64,000 nt of DNA from Chrysaora quinquecirrha (taxonomy: Eukaryota > Cnidaria > Scyphozoa > Semaeostomeae > Pelagiidae): the NCBI GenBank assembly GCA_014526335.1, contig JACTAT010000001.1, positions 4,330,596 to 4,394,595 of the forward strand, given 5' to 3'. Positions within the stretch are counted from its first letter, which is position 1. Every line of letters starts with the position of its first letter. Both the position numbers and the translations under genes were made by a program. Positions 55,601 through 64,000 of this stretch are shown piece by piece. The notes under the pieces are model-generated. The model did not search any database. It had not been told where the DNA came from and saw nothing but the letters and a program-made list of their open reading frames with translations.

Positions 55601-58600
55601 TTTGCCCGTATCTGTCATGTCATTCGTCATTCATGACAAATATGTACACATATGTATGGTGCTGAAGAGGGCTCAACATAGACTCAGAGAGTTACTCAGC
55701 GATTTCATTGAGCTCTATAGCTCAGTGGAAACGTCGTTGGCTCTCTGATCATGCAGTCCAGGTTCGAATCCCATCTATTGTCGTAACATCGCTTTAAAAT
55801 CTACCGAAAAGTGAAGGCGTGTGTGTACTGAAGGCAGAAAATGACCAGAATACTACGTCTCAAATCTCTCAGGCCATTCGTATTCCTCAGCCAAAATGAG
55901 TTCACAGTTGAAGTAAAATATAAAGTTTCTTACCAAGATTATTTTTGAATTCTTCAACACTAGTTCCCTGTGATGTTTTCACTTCCACGTTACATGCTGA
56001 TGAAAACGACGAACATCCCTGGGGTCTTCTGTACAGAGGACGACAAACGTTCAAATAGAACTTCTTGTTTCCTTGTGTTGTCTGCCAGCCGTGCATATTT
56101 GCCAGTTTCGATAGATCGTATTGCTTTTTGGTCTTCGAATCCATTGCTGTACATTCCACAACCTGAGAGGAAATAGAGAGTTTTAATTGGATGATTTATG
56201 TCACGTGGCTTGGGCAATGTTTGGTTTGAGGGAAATTGATTTGAAAGCATGAGAGAGAAATAGAAAGTTGTCATTCGTTTATATAGATCACGTGATTTAG
56301 GCAATGTTTCGTTGAAGGGAATTAAATTGAAAGCATGAGAGAGAAATAGAAAGTTGTAATTCCTTTATACAGGTCACGTGGTTTAGGCAATGTTTGGTTG
56401 GAGGGAAATCAATTTGAAAACCTGAGAGAAAAATAGACAGTTGACATTCGTTCTATTATGCCACGTGGTTTAGACAATGTTAAGCTGGAGGAATACAAGT
56501 CTTAGCAAGACACCGCTATATACTCTACTCTATGGATAGCTTACGGAGCATCTTGATTCTCAGATAGTATAGACCCACTCACTTTGTACCGGATCACCAA
56601 AACAATAAAGCTACATAAAATTCGATTCTGTACCTTTGACTGACATGCATACTTCGTGTACCACAGAAAATTATACGTTCCACAGCTGACCTCTTTTTCA
56701 AACTGAGGTTGACCAATCCCAGCATTCTGATCGCAAAGAAAGGCTATATGGGTCTCTCTATATTGTCCATTTCTGCATTTATCCCCATGAAGATATGTTA
56801 GTTTCAACAGACCATCGAAATAAACAAGACTCGAGGTCGCCTCTCCCATAGATTTGTGCATTTTTAATGCGTCTTTGTATTGGCATGCACCAACTGATAC
56901 TCCATTAGCAGAACATTTTGTCTGAGTGGAGCCTTCACATACCTATAACAACGAATGAAAAAACTATCGAACGTTGCAAGCCAAAAAAACTGGCCCAAGC
57001 AATATATCAAATAAAAGACCTATATAAAACAAAAAAAGAACTAACATTTCCTAATTTTCTCAGAGGTAAATACTGAAAGTTTCTTATCAAGAGTGTCTCA
57101 AATTTTAGCACAAGCAAATCAAAATAGCTACAACACGCTTTTTATAATAATACTAGGCAGCTAGTTTCTTACTTCTTTATTGATTTTTCACCACCTAATC
57201 GAACAGCTATTATTCTCCAAAAACATGTGTAAAGTTTAGTTACAATGTAAAGTATTAGAAACGTCACAATTTCTTAAAATTGTCACACCGAAATAGCCCA
57301 AAAATTGACAGTATTTTGGCCAATTGTGTTGCCGGCAGAAGGATCTAAACTATTATTTAAGACCTATGCAGTGGGACAACAGTTTTGTATAGATGTTATG
57401 CAGACATTCTAAGCAAGAAATGGATGGAAATATGTTGACAGAAAGTATTAGAAATTATGAAAACAAGGGACAATAAGATCATTCTAGACTCCTACCTTGA
57501 TTTGATATTCATATTCTTTAGAGCTATCCAAAACTGAGAAGTAATCCTTTCCTTGAACAGGCCTTGCTTTGGAGATTGGACGTAGATCAAATGAGTAACC
57601 AGCAGTGTCATCCGAAACTTGACAATCGGATCCTACTTTGCTGCCCAAAGGACATGCTGCAGCTGAAAGATCGAAGACAATATTTCAGACAGTGCAACTA
57701 AAATATTTCTAACCGAATCTTATCTTGGATTTGACAGTGAATAGTTTCTATTTTCCATAGCTTTTTAGCCTTTTTATTTAGCGGATTGAGCTAGATAGGC
57801 AATGCCTTCTCCATGAGTCGCGTAGAGAATACAATGTTTTTCTCGAATTATTAATCAAAACTTGTAGCCTCGTCAACTTAGGTTGCATTCTACAAAAAGT
57901 TGAATTGAATTGAATTAGAGGATATGATATGTATGTATTAACTAGTAGTGAGTTTTCCGGTTACGGGACATCACATTCATACTTATTACATGAGCCGCAG
58001 TTTTCGCTTCTTAGGCCGATTTGATATATAGGTCACTCAGGACTACGGGCGTTAGGCCATCAAATTCAGTTTTATTATGGTTTTCACTGCTGTTTGCAAA
58101 GAGTGGGACTTACGTAACAAGTTTATATATCATATGTATTTAGAATTAATTTGCTCTTATTGTTAATGGTTTATTTTGCTTTATATTTTAACTTAACTGC
58201 CCAAGAAATCATAAGCTCTGCTTCTCTTGGGTCGTGTAGTATACAATATTTTGCTATGAAAAAAGTTGAATTGAATTGAATTGAATTGAAATTGAATTGA
58301 ATTGAATTGTACTTACCAGTTTGCCACAGAAATTCATAGTCACAGCCATCAACAGATTTGCTTATCAAAGTAGGAGCAGTGGTCAATTGTCCCGGATGAC
58401 AAATAAAACTAATAACAGTTCTACGTCGTTTATTGTTATTAATATCACACAACGTGCCTCCTTCGTATGTCAGCTTCAGAGAATTCTTTGAATCCGAGGT
58501 CAGGTTTGATTGAAAACTCCCAAGACCAATATGAGATTTTCCATCCACAATACAGGCAGCATTGCCTTCAGGGCAGTCATTCGTGATAGCATTCTTTCGT

Positions 58601-61600
58601 AAAGCACTGCATAAGTTGATGTATATCCCAGAAAGACCCGATGACGTTCCATCAACCGCATGCCAGTTATCCCTCCCAGTTTTTGTCAGCTCTGTGAGAT
58701 CATAAACTACGTTGTCTTTTGTTATAACACGACATACTTCACCGGTCTTTCTTGCTCTTGGGCAAACAATACTTGTGGGCCAGTCAAAGAAGTAATTGCA
58801 GTGATCCTCAAAGTTGAATCTCGGTTCCCCGAACCCTGCACTTGCATTACAGTAGAATGAGATGGATGATGTTCGTCTGAATCCTGAACTGCATGCGTCT
58901 CCGTGTTTGTAAGTTAGGATCAGTTGGCCATCGACATAACGTAGTGTTTTATGATTTGCATCTCCAGCAACTTTGCCTTCGTTAGAACCAAATGTTTGAC
59001 AAACAGCAACGTCAGTTTCTAAAAAAATTGAATAATTTGAAGCCGAAGAATAAGAAATAAGAAAATCGATTCTATAGGTAAGTAAAGTAAAGCAAAGCAA
59101 AGTAAAGTTAGGTAAAGTAAAGTAAAGTTACGCTTAAAGTAAATAAAAGTAAGGTAAACCAATGTTAATGTAAAGTATAGTTAAGTAACGTAGAGTAAAG
59201 AAAAGTAAAGTAAAATAAAGCAAAGTAAAGCAAAGAAAAGAAAAGTAAAGTAAAGTAAAGTAAAGTAAAGTAAAGCAACGTCAAATAACGTGTAAAGTAA
59301 ATAAAAGTAAGGTAAACCAATGTTAATGTAAAGTAAAGTTAAGTAACGTAGAGTAAAGAAAAGTAAAGTAAAATAAAGCAAAGTAAAGCAAAGAAAAGTA
59401 AAGTAAAGTAAAGTAAAGTAAAGTAAAGAAAAGTAAAGTAAAATAAAGTAAAAGAAGGAAAAGGAAAGTAAAATAAAGTTAAGAAGAGTAAAGAAAAGTA
59501 AAGTAAAGTAAGGTAAAATTAAGTCAGTTTAGTTAAGGAAGGAAAAGTTAAGCAAAGTTAAAGAAAATGTAACTAAAATAAGCGTGATAAGCAAAGTGTG
59601 ATTAAGTAAAGAGACGTAAATTAGGGTAAAGCGAAGTAAAGTTACGTAAGTAACGTTAATTAAAATTACACAAGAAAGTCAAGCACAGTGAAGTAAGGAA
59701 AAGCGACTTACTATTTTTGGCATTATTGCATGGAAAATTCTTCATGTTTTCGCAGATATTCATATAAAAAGTGTAGTCCTTGTTATCCTTTTTATTATTG
59801 TATGTAACTCTGTTATAATGTTCCGGGGATCTTTTCAGTGGACTGAGATCGAAGAACCCATCATTGGTTGTGATGTTACATGAAGTAGAAACTTGATTGT
59901 CCAATGGGCAGGCATGCTCTGTTTCCCAAAGGATTTCATAATGGCAACCAGAGGCAGAGACTGAGTCCAAGATAGGCCCACTGCCACCCTAGAAAAATAT
60001 GGAAGATACTAAATTACACTCACTAACGTTGCGTGATCTTGGACATAAAACCACAACATCTCTCCATAGCATTATTATGGGATAATCTACCAAACCTATC
60101 CCCATATATCTAACTACCTTGCTTACAACCTGATAGTCCTGCTTTGGTGCAAGAAGGCCCTTTTTCAACTGCAATTACATAGGTGCTTCTGGCGAAATTT
60201 TCACAACGATGCAAAATAAGTAGCGTCAAGCAAATAAGTCGTAACGTCACCAAAGCCCAGGGGCATTTCACTCTGCAGAAAGGCGTACGAGATTTCCAGT
60301 AAAACAAAAGGACTTTCAAGGGACTTTCGAGAAAACAATAGGACTTCCAGCAAAGGTGTACGAGACTTTCAAGGAGTGAATTGCCCCTCGACCAAAGCAT
60401 AGGGGGCCACTTTTACCCTATTTCTTTACCCTCTACTTAAAAAGGTTTTCATACGTTCCAACTATTTTATAAAGGTTTTGCTACGTTTCAACTACACTTG
60501 GCAGCCACTGTACCTTTGAGATCCTAGCGACAGGCACTAAATACACAAATTCGTCTTCAATAACCTTTAACAATGAATTCAACAGTCTTTTCAACTATCG
60601 AATCACTGCCTTTAACAATCAATTCAACAGCCTTTTCAACTATCGAATCACTAGCATATCACTGAAATTACTCACACGTTGGGTTGTTGCTTTTGGGCAG
60701 ACAAACGTGATATTTGTTGAGCAACCATTTGTTACGTTAGCATACTTCAGATTGATTGTGTAATCATTAACAAGTTGCAGGGATGAAAACTCAACAATTC
60801 TGCCTTTCCCAATGCCATTAATACAAGATGATGAACCCGATGAGCATGTTTTCCCTGCTGATACTTCCCCAGTTATTTCTCTGCAAACATTTATGTAGAA
60901 GTCGATTATTTTTGCTGATGCGACTTTATGAGCACCTGGAGAAAGATACAGAAAATAAACGGTGATTAGTGCAATGTTAACTTAAGTTACGTTAAGCTCT
61001 TAGTTAGTTAAGCTTGAAGCATAAACAGCTGAATTTGACAAAAGTGAGCAGATCTTCCATGGTGGGTTCGTTTGGGACCTTTTCCTGTGTCTCCTTTTCT
61101 GCCCAAGAGATTTAAAGCACAATCTCGGGAAAATCGGAGAATTTTGAGGCTCCTAACTCTCCTAACTCGATAGCTGGAAGATTTCACAGACTTTGTGGGG
61201 ATTTCACAGACTTTGTACTCTACTCTACTTAACTCTCTAACTCTACTTCTGTTTCATATTGCAAAAAAACTCCAGGTCTTGAAAAGTCCCATAAAACGTT
61301 TTTGTCAGACTTTATTAAAAAGATTAAGTTTTAGATAAGGATTCCCCAATCACCCCAAGGTCACATAACTGGGAGCAAGGCCTGTGCGTGTTTAGGAGAT
61401 CCACCTTAATCTACAAACATTCAAAGCAAGTAAAGCAGCACGATGTTTTAATTGAGATGCTTTCCTGCTCAAAATTTCTTTACAAAAAGGCAAAAAGCAG
61501 ACTGTCTATATATAAATACCTTTCCGCAAGATAAGCTGAGTCAAATCTCTTAGTTTGTTGTTGCGATCAAGTATGGAGCATGGGATTTCATTGATCTTTA

Positions 61601-63505
61601 GTGGTGATTTACATGCTTCAATAGTAACAAATTCAAATATAAAAGTGCATCCATTTTGCTCAATAAATTCTGGTGTACCCTGAAATGGAAAAGAGAAAAC
61701 TAAAGCACTGAAGATGAACAGTATAAAACTTCTTTCAAATTGAGTATTCAACAAACTTTTCAAACTTTTTTGAATATAAAAAGGATGCAGTTTGGAAGAG
61801 ATGAGATGATGTAGTGATGTAGATGAGATGATATTGTAGTGGGTACAGGACGATATTCCCAGTCCAATATACATAATTTAAGTCAGTTTAGTCTCAGTTT
61901 AGTCTTTGAAGAAGTATTAAGTTTCAAAATTACAAGAAAAGAGGAAAAACATTTGTACACACTTAAATATGCTTTTGTCTGACATAGAGTATGGAAGTGA
62001 GAACAGACAGAAACGACGAGTAAGCCCACTAGCCTTTATCACCAATAGTCATTCAACTGTTACAATAAGGCATTAAAGAGAAGGAGTTCGAGTTACGGTG
62101 CTTCTCAGGTTGCACTGTAGAGTAAAACCAAAACTTCAACACCTTGTACAATGGACATAGGCAATAACTTTCTTGCAGAAGCAAACTTTCTGGTTGTGAT
62201 AGTATGAAAAACAAATGTCTCACACTTACCAATGTTTTACCACAGAAAAAGTAAACTTCACTTTTGTATTTAGATGTGGATGTCTTTTGATGACAACTAT
62301 CTCCATTTTCAAAAACAGCAGTAAAGCCTGAATGATCATTTGCAAGAGCAGTTGATGATTTTGTATTTGTGGGTTTCTTTCCAACGTTTACTCTTGTTTT
62401 ACTTTTGAATTGACTTTGCATATTGATGAATCATTACAGTGTTGAAGAGTCTTGCAAAATGAAATTTCAAAATACGAATCACCACTAGCAGGTATATTCC
62501 AGGTCCTATTGAAAGAGTTACAGAATAGAAATATAGTCTTTCAAAATTTAAATTGTTTGGGTAGATAACCATTTCAAGAGTAGTTGTAGCTTTGTAGTCA
62601 AAAGGCTAGATTTCATATCCATGCCAGACTGCTAACTTTTCTTATTCAGAGCAACAATGTAACTATAGGACTGCAACACTAATTTCAAGTGCAATTTTTA
62701 AAAAATTCTGAAACATCAATGGTATAGAAGAGAAAAGTTTGAGTGTGACTCAATCTAGATTTTGTGACAGGTTATGAGGGAACCTAGGTCGTGCTATATG
62801 GGTGTGTTACTCCGGTGTATTAACCTTGCTATGCCCACATTTTGATGGTGCACTTGGCTGAAAATATGCACTTGACCTTGGAAATCAATTGTAACCTGCC
62901 TACTGAACGAAGCCTACCAAAGATCTTGTCAAAAAACTGTCACAAAATCAAGACTGGCTGTGGCATCAAGGTTTCATTCAGCTGGCTTGTGGTGTCTGTC
63001 AGAAGCTCAGCAAAGTCAGGGCTAGAGCATGAGCTATGGTAGAATTGCATTGCAGCCAGGGTTGAGGTCTATTTTTCTGAGATCTTAGTGACTGACTGGT
63101 GCTAAATGCACCATTGACCATTTCACCTTTCATTTCACAGAATTTTAGCTATTTTCACATTTAACATTTCAAAGAGCAGAAGTGCTCTTTCCTTCTTCTA
63201 TACTCTAACTTGGATGGAAACGCTTTCGGCGTGGTGTCCCTCTTAAACTGTTACCGATACCATTGGGCATGGGGCCTACAAAGTCAAATGCCTAGGTAGT
63301 GTTAGGCCATCATGATCATAATTCAAATCTTCCTTTGCAACTCAGTTTAATCTTATTCATTAAGACTCTTACCAGTCAGAAATCTCAAACTTTTATCTGC
63401 AACTTCATAAATACATTTTCTAGATGAGGCATAGGCTCTGGCAATGATGAGAGCTGAAATGGCAAAGTGGAAAATAAACCGAATTCGACCTACGCTGACC
63501 GCCAT
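39658..63505 (-). CDS. IGF2R: Cation-independent mannose 6-phosphate receptor (14 MRH repeats)
   Basis: A type I receptor sorting M6P-tagged enzymes to lysosomes. Exons 5'>3': 63373-63505, 62230-62505, 61520-61679, 60676-60935, 59712-59988, 58317-59018, 57496-57662, 56634-56942, 55934-56162, 55378-55511, 54691-55067, 53969-54192, 52621-52770, 51252-51391, 50724-50976, 50116-50293, 48988-49266, 48237-48375, 47566-47812, 46822-47108, 45993-46067, 45708-45839, 44995-45138, 44205-44381, 43514-43727, 42759-42993, 42045-42184, 41746-41926, 41133-41273, 40563-40650, 39658-39789. Phases agree throughout, except that exons 1 and 2 do not join in phase (a missed small exon is likely) and exon 2 has a frameshift. 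MRH units start GTPEF, GEPRF, GQPQF, GSPEF and so on. FFCGKTLGTPEF is almost identical to the vertebrate receptor's FLCGKTLGTPEF. There are about 2190 residues; no fibronectin II insert is seen. Confidence 0.94.
40100..40345 (-). repeat. Relative of the ATTCATTAACATCTTCAT repeat
   Basis: The sequence contains repeated GAAGATGCT and AATGAATACTGTATGAAAT words. Their complement is the beat of the tandem array at 17450-17945 in MORC intron 4. It lies in the last CI-MPR intron. Confidence 0.55.
40920..41098 (-). mobile_element. tRNA-derived SINE, family A
   Basis: This is the best-preserved member: GTGGCGTCGTGGTGTAATCC as the A-box region, then GTCAGAAGCTCAGTTCGGTC and a B-box-like GGTTTCGAGCC. 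The tail GTTAACCTACTACTGAGACC is shared with 19019-19200. It lies in the intron after the membrane-segment exon. Confidence 0.7.
41133..41273 (-). other. IGF2R: CI-MPR transmembrane exon
   Basis: It encodes a short polar stalk (GNSNTHEIKQNQVKSKKKH) and a single hydrophobic segment (TALIVFIIMVAALALLVVGY), followed by IIKSPER at the cytoplasmic face. The exon joins in phase with 41746-41926 upstream and 40563-40650 downstream. Confidence 0.9.
41350..41660. mobile_element. Palindromic AAACATTGTTTG-family element
   Basis: Inverted copies of CAAACATTTG, AACAATGTTTGATCGTTTGG and CATTGATC-type words are bounded by GGTCAAACATTTGC at the left and TGATCGTGTGATTGGGGCC at the right. Other members: about 115-315, 1135-1415, 7500-7575, 12345-12435, 13800-14060, 45250-45510 and 47155-47215. 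It is non-coding. Confidence 0.65.
43080..43160 (-). mobile_element. tRNA-derived SINE, family A (fragment)
   Basis: The fragment keeps the B-box, GGGGTTCGAACCCC, and the following AGCTACGAAAGCATCACAGC, but has lost the A-box part. Confidence 0.5.
43850..44165. mobile_element. TIR element, ACCGTAAATCCTCGAATAAG family, decayed copy
   Basis: The left end CATAAATCCTCGAATTTGCT and the right end CAAGGATCTACGGTACCGTA match the element at 8504-8812. GGGGCTTATTCGAGG words fill the interior. It lies about 40 bp downstream (in gene direction) of CI-MPR exon 44205-44381. Confidence 0.55.
45250..45510. mobile_element. Palindromic AAACATTGTTTG-family element
   Basis: The left end GGCCAAACGATCGAACATTG is followed by AAATGTCTGGTCGTTTGGCC. 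The inverted half, with CAATCAAACATTGTTTTACA, lies at about 45490. It sits in a CI-MPR intron and is non-coding. Confidence 0.6.
46400..46651. mobile_element. Tc1/mariner-like MITE
   Basis: The left end CACTCCTGGACAAAAGGTTA, then GGAGACAC, is mirrored by GTGTCTCCTAACTTTTGTCC, then AGGATTG. TA lies on both sides (46398-46399 and 46652-46653). Ends with CCTGGACAAAA are typical of Tc1/mariner relatives. It is 252 bp and non-coding. Confidence 0.75.
48400..48775. mobile_element. MITE, CACGTTTTTTTTTATAAG family, diverged copy 3
   Basis: It has the same termini (CACGTTTTTTTTTATAAG, and the mirrored CTTATA(A)nCGCG) and flanking TA as copies 1 and 2, but the interior words are AAGAAAGT instead of AAGGAACT. 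The two subfamilies therefore share ends and architecture, not body sequence. It lies about 25 bp upstream of CI-MPR exon 48237-48375. Confidence 0.75.
51437..51941. mobile_element. TIR element, ATTACCTGAGTCGTAATTATCG family
   Basis: AGACTGATTACCTGAGTCG at the left faces GGGACTCAAGTAATAAGTCT at the right. Related ends with GGACGCTCAAAC occur at 43270-43365 and 53150-53215. It is non-coding and lies in a CI-MPR intron. Confidence 0.5.
52342..52497 (-). mobile_element. 5S-rRNA-derived SINE, copy 2 (fuller)
   Basis: On the minus strand: CAGCTGAAGTTAAGCTTGGT, then GTGAGGTCAGGATCTGGATG and GGTGACTTTCCAGATGG, ending AACTAGGGGTCCCATGCCTG. CTGAAGTTAAGC and GGATGGGTGAC are the hallmark words of the 5S rRNA internal control region, in the right order and spacing. 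Copy 1 is at 11935-12065. Confidence 0.7.
52889..52973. repeat. Perfect 22-bp inverted repeat, 41-bp loop
   Basis: ATCATAGTCAATAGAATAAA (plus CA) at 52889-52910 is exactly complementary to 52952-52973. It lies in the CI-MPR intron upstream of exon 52621-52770. In RNA it would form a strong hairpin on either strand. Confidence 0.9.
55709..55780 (+). mobile_element. tRNA-derived SINE head, family B
   Basis: GAGCTCTATAGCTCAGTGG holds a good A-box and CAGGTTCGAATCCCATC a perfect B-box (GGTTCGAATCC), 42 bp apart. The acceptor, D and T stems do not pair well, so this is a SINE head rather than a working tRNA gene. A worn relative is at 19740-19840. Confidence 0.6.
56163..56480. promoter_or_regulatory. 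Four tandem 87-bp units, each with a CACGTG E-box
   Basis: Units begin GAGAGAGAAATAGAAAGTTG and contain GGTCACGTGGTTTAGGCAATG-like sequence. CACGTG falls at 56202, 56289, 56375 and 56462, spaced 86-87 bp. The contexts are GTCACGTGG, ATCACGTGA, GTCACGTGG and GCCACGTGG. The array occupies most of the intron between CI-MPR exons 56634-56942 and 55934-56162. The E-box is kept in all four units while neighbouring bases vary. Binding by TFEB/MITF or USF-type factors is inference. Confidence 0.7.
58200..58312 (+). mobile_element. SINE/LINE 3' end with TTGAA tail, copy 2
   Basis: CTGCTTCTCTTGGGTCGTGT, then AGTATACAATATTTTGC, runs into (TTGAA)n at 58266-58310. It parallels 22920-23010. The tail abuts the splice donor of CI-MPR exon 58317-59018 (minus strand), about 7 bp away. 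Confidence 0.55.
59080..59645 (+). repeat. AAGTA pentanucleotide microsatellite
   Basis: About 560 bp of AAGTA units mix with AAGCA, AGGTA and similar variants. An internal duplication of roughly 130 bp is visible (GTAAGGTAAACCAATGTTAA at about 59151 and 59306). It fills most of the CI-MPR intron between exons 59712-59988 and 58317-59018. Confidence 0.9.
60256..60397. mobile_element. Short TIR element (TCTCGTACACCTTT family)
   Basis: The left end CAGGGGCATTTCACTCTGCA, then GAAAGGCGTACGAGA, is mirrored by TCTCGTACACCTTTGCTGG at the right, closing with GAGTGAATTGCCCCTCG. About 140 bp long, it is the best member of the family also seen at 5525-5655. Confidence 0.6.
62230..62505 (-). other. IGF2R: CI-MPR exon 2 with a frameshift in the first MRH repeat
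   Basis: The 5' part reads TWNIPASGDSYFEISFCKTL, then QHCNDSSICK, and runs into a stop. The 3' part, in the next frame, reads VNVGKKPTNTKSSTALANDH, then a stretch ending VYFFCGKTL. Together they make one MRH half-repeat, so one base is missing around 62385-62415, an A-rich stretch (TCAAAAGTAAAACAAGAG). Its downstream join (KTL|GTPEF) is in phase and family-typical. Confidence 0.8.
62985..63140 (+). mobile_element. tRNA-derived SINE, family A (plus strand)
   Basis: It carries GTCTGTCAGAAGCTCAGC and GTCAGGGCTAGAGCATGAGC, and ends in GATCTTAGTGACTGACTGGT, then GCTAAATGCACC and a CATTTCACCTTT tail. This matches the complement of 19019-19200 with its 5' end truncated. It lies in CI-MPR intron 1. 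Confidence 0.55.
63373..63505 (-). other. IGF2R: CI-MPR exon 1: start codon and signal peptide
   Basis: The ATG at 63503-63505 lies in AAAATGGCGG context. The product begins MAVSVGRIRFIFHFAISALI, then IARAYASSRKC: a basic start, a hydrophobic core and a small-residue cleavage region (AYA|SS), as expected for a secreted N-terminus. The exon ends with a GTAAGA donor leaving one base, which does not match the phase of exon 62230-62505. Confidence 0.8.
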
Positions 63506-63576
63506 TTTGGTTATCATGAGCAGAGCACAGGGATAAAATCTTGAGAAAAACGTCGACAATTTCTCAACTCACGTGA
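63498..63576 (-). promoter_or_regulatory. CI-MPR proximal promoter: CLEAR-type E-box and YY1-like motif
   Basis: TCACGTGA, a perfect 8-bp palindrome, lies at 63569-63576, 64 bp upstream of the start codon. It is the core of the CLEAR/M-box site (GTCACGTGAC) bound by TFEB-family factors that control lysosomal genes. A YY1-like CCAAAATGGCGGTC overlaps the start codon at 63498-63510. The sequences are certain; the regulatory role is inferred. Confidence 0.6.
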
Positions 63577-64000
63577 TTCTCTGGATCTTGTGACAAACAA
63601 GTGATTAGAGTTGGCTGGCGGGCTGCGGGCGGGCGAGGAGGGAGGACATGCCATTGGGTACAGCACGTCTCCCAGGAGGCGGAAAAATTTTCCTGTTTCT
63701 CCCTATTCTCGTTTCCCTGAAAAGTGCAAATGTGCAATGTATTCATTTTTAGTAGTACAACAGTACAACAATTTTCAGTACAACAAAAACGGGCGTTTTT
63801 AAGTGTTGAAAGCACGACGACGACGAGTGCCACATCACGCTTCTATCCCGGGGGAAGGGGTACTTAGTATAATTCGGGTACCGGTATTTGCCGTCCATAT
63901 GGGTGGGATTTTGGCCCTGAACAGAGTTTTAGACGACTAATTAAGAGGACAAACCACGAATAAGCATGTTGAAGCAAGAATGGACATGATAAAGCACGAA
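63577..64000. other. 5' flank of the CI-MPR gene
   Basis: It includes a locally GC-rich patch (about 63605-63665, GGCGGGCTGCGGGCGGGCG) that may be part of the promoter. I see no coding sequence. Direct repeats of GCACGAA-like words occur at the extreme right edge. Confidence 0.4.

Noticed and set aside
55709..55780. Functional tRNA gene
   Set aside because: The A and B boxes are good but the acceptor, D and T stems do not pair, and a related worn copy exists elsewhere.

Overview
This is a stretch of animal nuclear genome: AT-rich, with short coding exons split by introns of about 0.1 to 2.2 kb, GT-AG splice sites, and dense small transposons and simple repeats. The two deeply conserved genes and the ancestral-looking 14-repeat mannose 6-phosphate receptor point to an early-branching or invertebrate metazoan. 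A cnidarian is my best guess from genome texture only; nothing here proves it.

Layout. (1) 1-2528: repeat-rich flank with a 5'-truncated LINE bounded by an 11-bp target-site duplication. (2) 2529-13377, plus strand: complete importin-alpha of the KPNA1/5/6 clade, 13 coding exons, 520 codons. (3) 14952-29048, plus strand: MORC-family GHKL ATPase with a CW zinc finger (MORC3/4 type), 20 coding exons, about 1045 residues once a one-base frameshift in exon 7 is allowed for. (4) 31756-37216: a tandem segmental duplication carrying two copies of an unrecognised intronless gene (386 and 388 residues), separated by an array of seven hairpins spaced exactly 155 bp apart. A 22-bp minisatellite follows. 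(5) 39658-63505, minus strand: cation-independent mannose 6-phosphate receptor (IGF2R/CI-MPR orthologue), about 31 coding exons, signal peptide, 14 MRH repeats, one membrane segment and a short sorting tail.

The named genes do not form a pathway. Importin-alpha carries NLS cargo into the nucleus, MORC is a chromatin ATPase, and CI-MPR delivers lysosomal enzymes. CI-MPR offers most biology. Its sugar-binding residues are present in repeats 3 and 5, largely present in repeat 8, and lost in repeat 9. A perfect TCACGTGA E-box (CLEAR/TFEB type) lies 64 bp upstream of its start codon, and one intron holds four tandem 87-bp units, each with a CACGTG.

The repeats include at least two tRNA-like SINE families, a 5S-rRNA-derived SINE, several MITE families, and a palindromic AAACATTGTTTG family that has expanded into a 13-copy 133-bp satellite inside an importin intron. 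Exon limits were worked out by hand from reading frame, phase and splice consensus. Most fit in phase, but they remain predictions.
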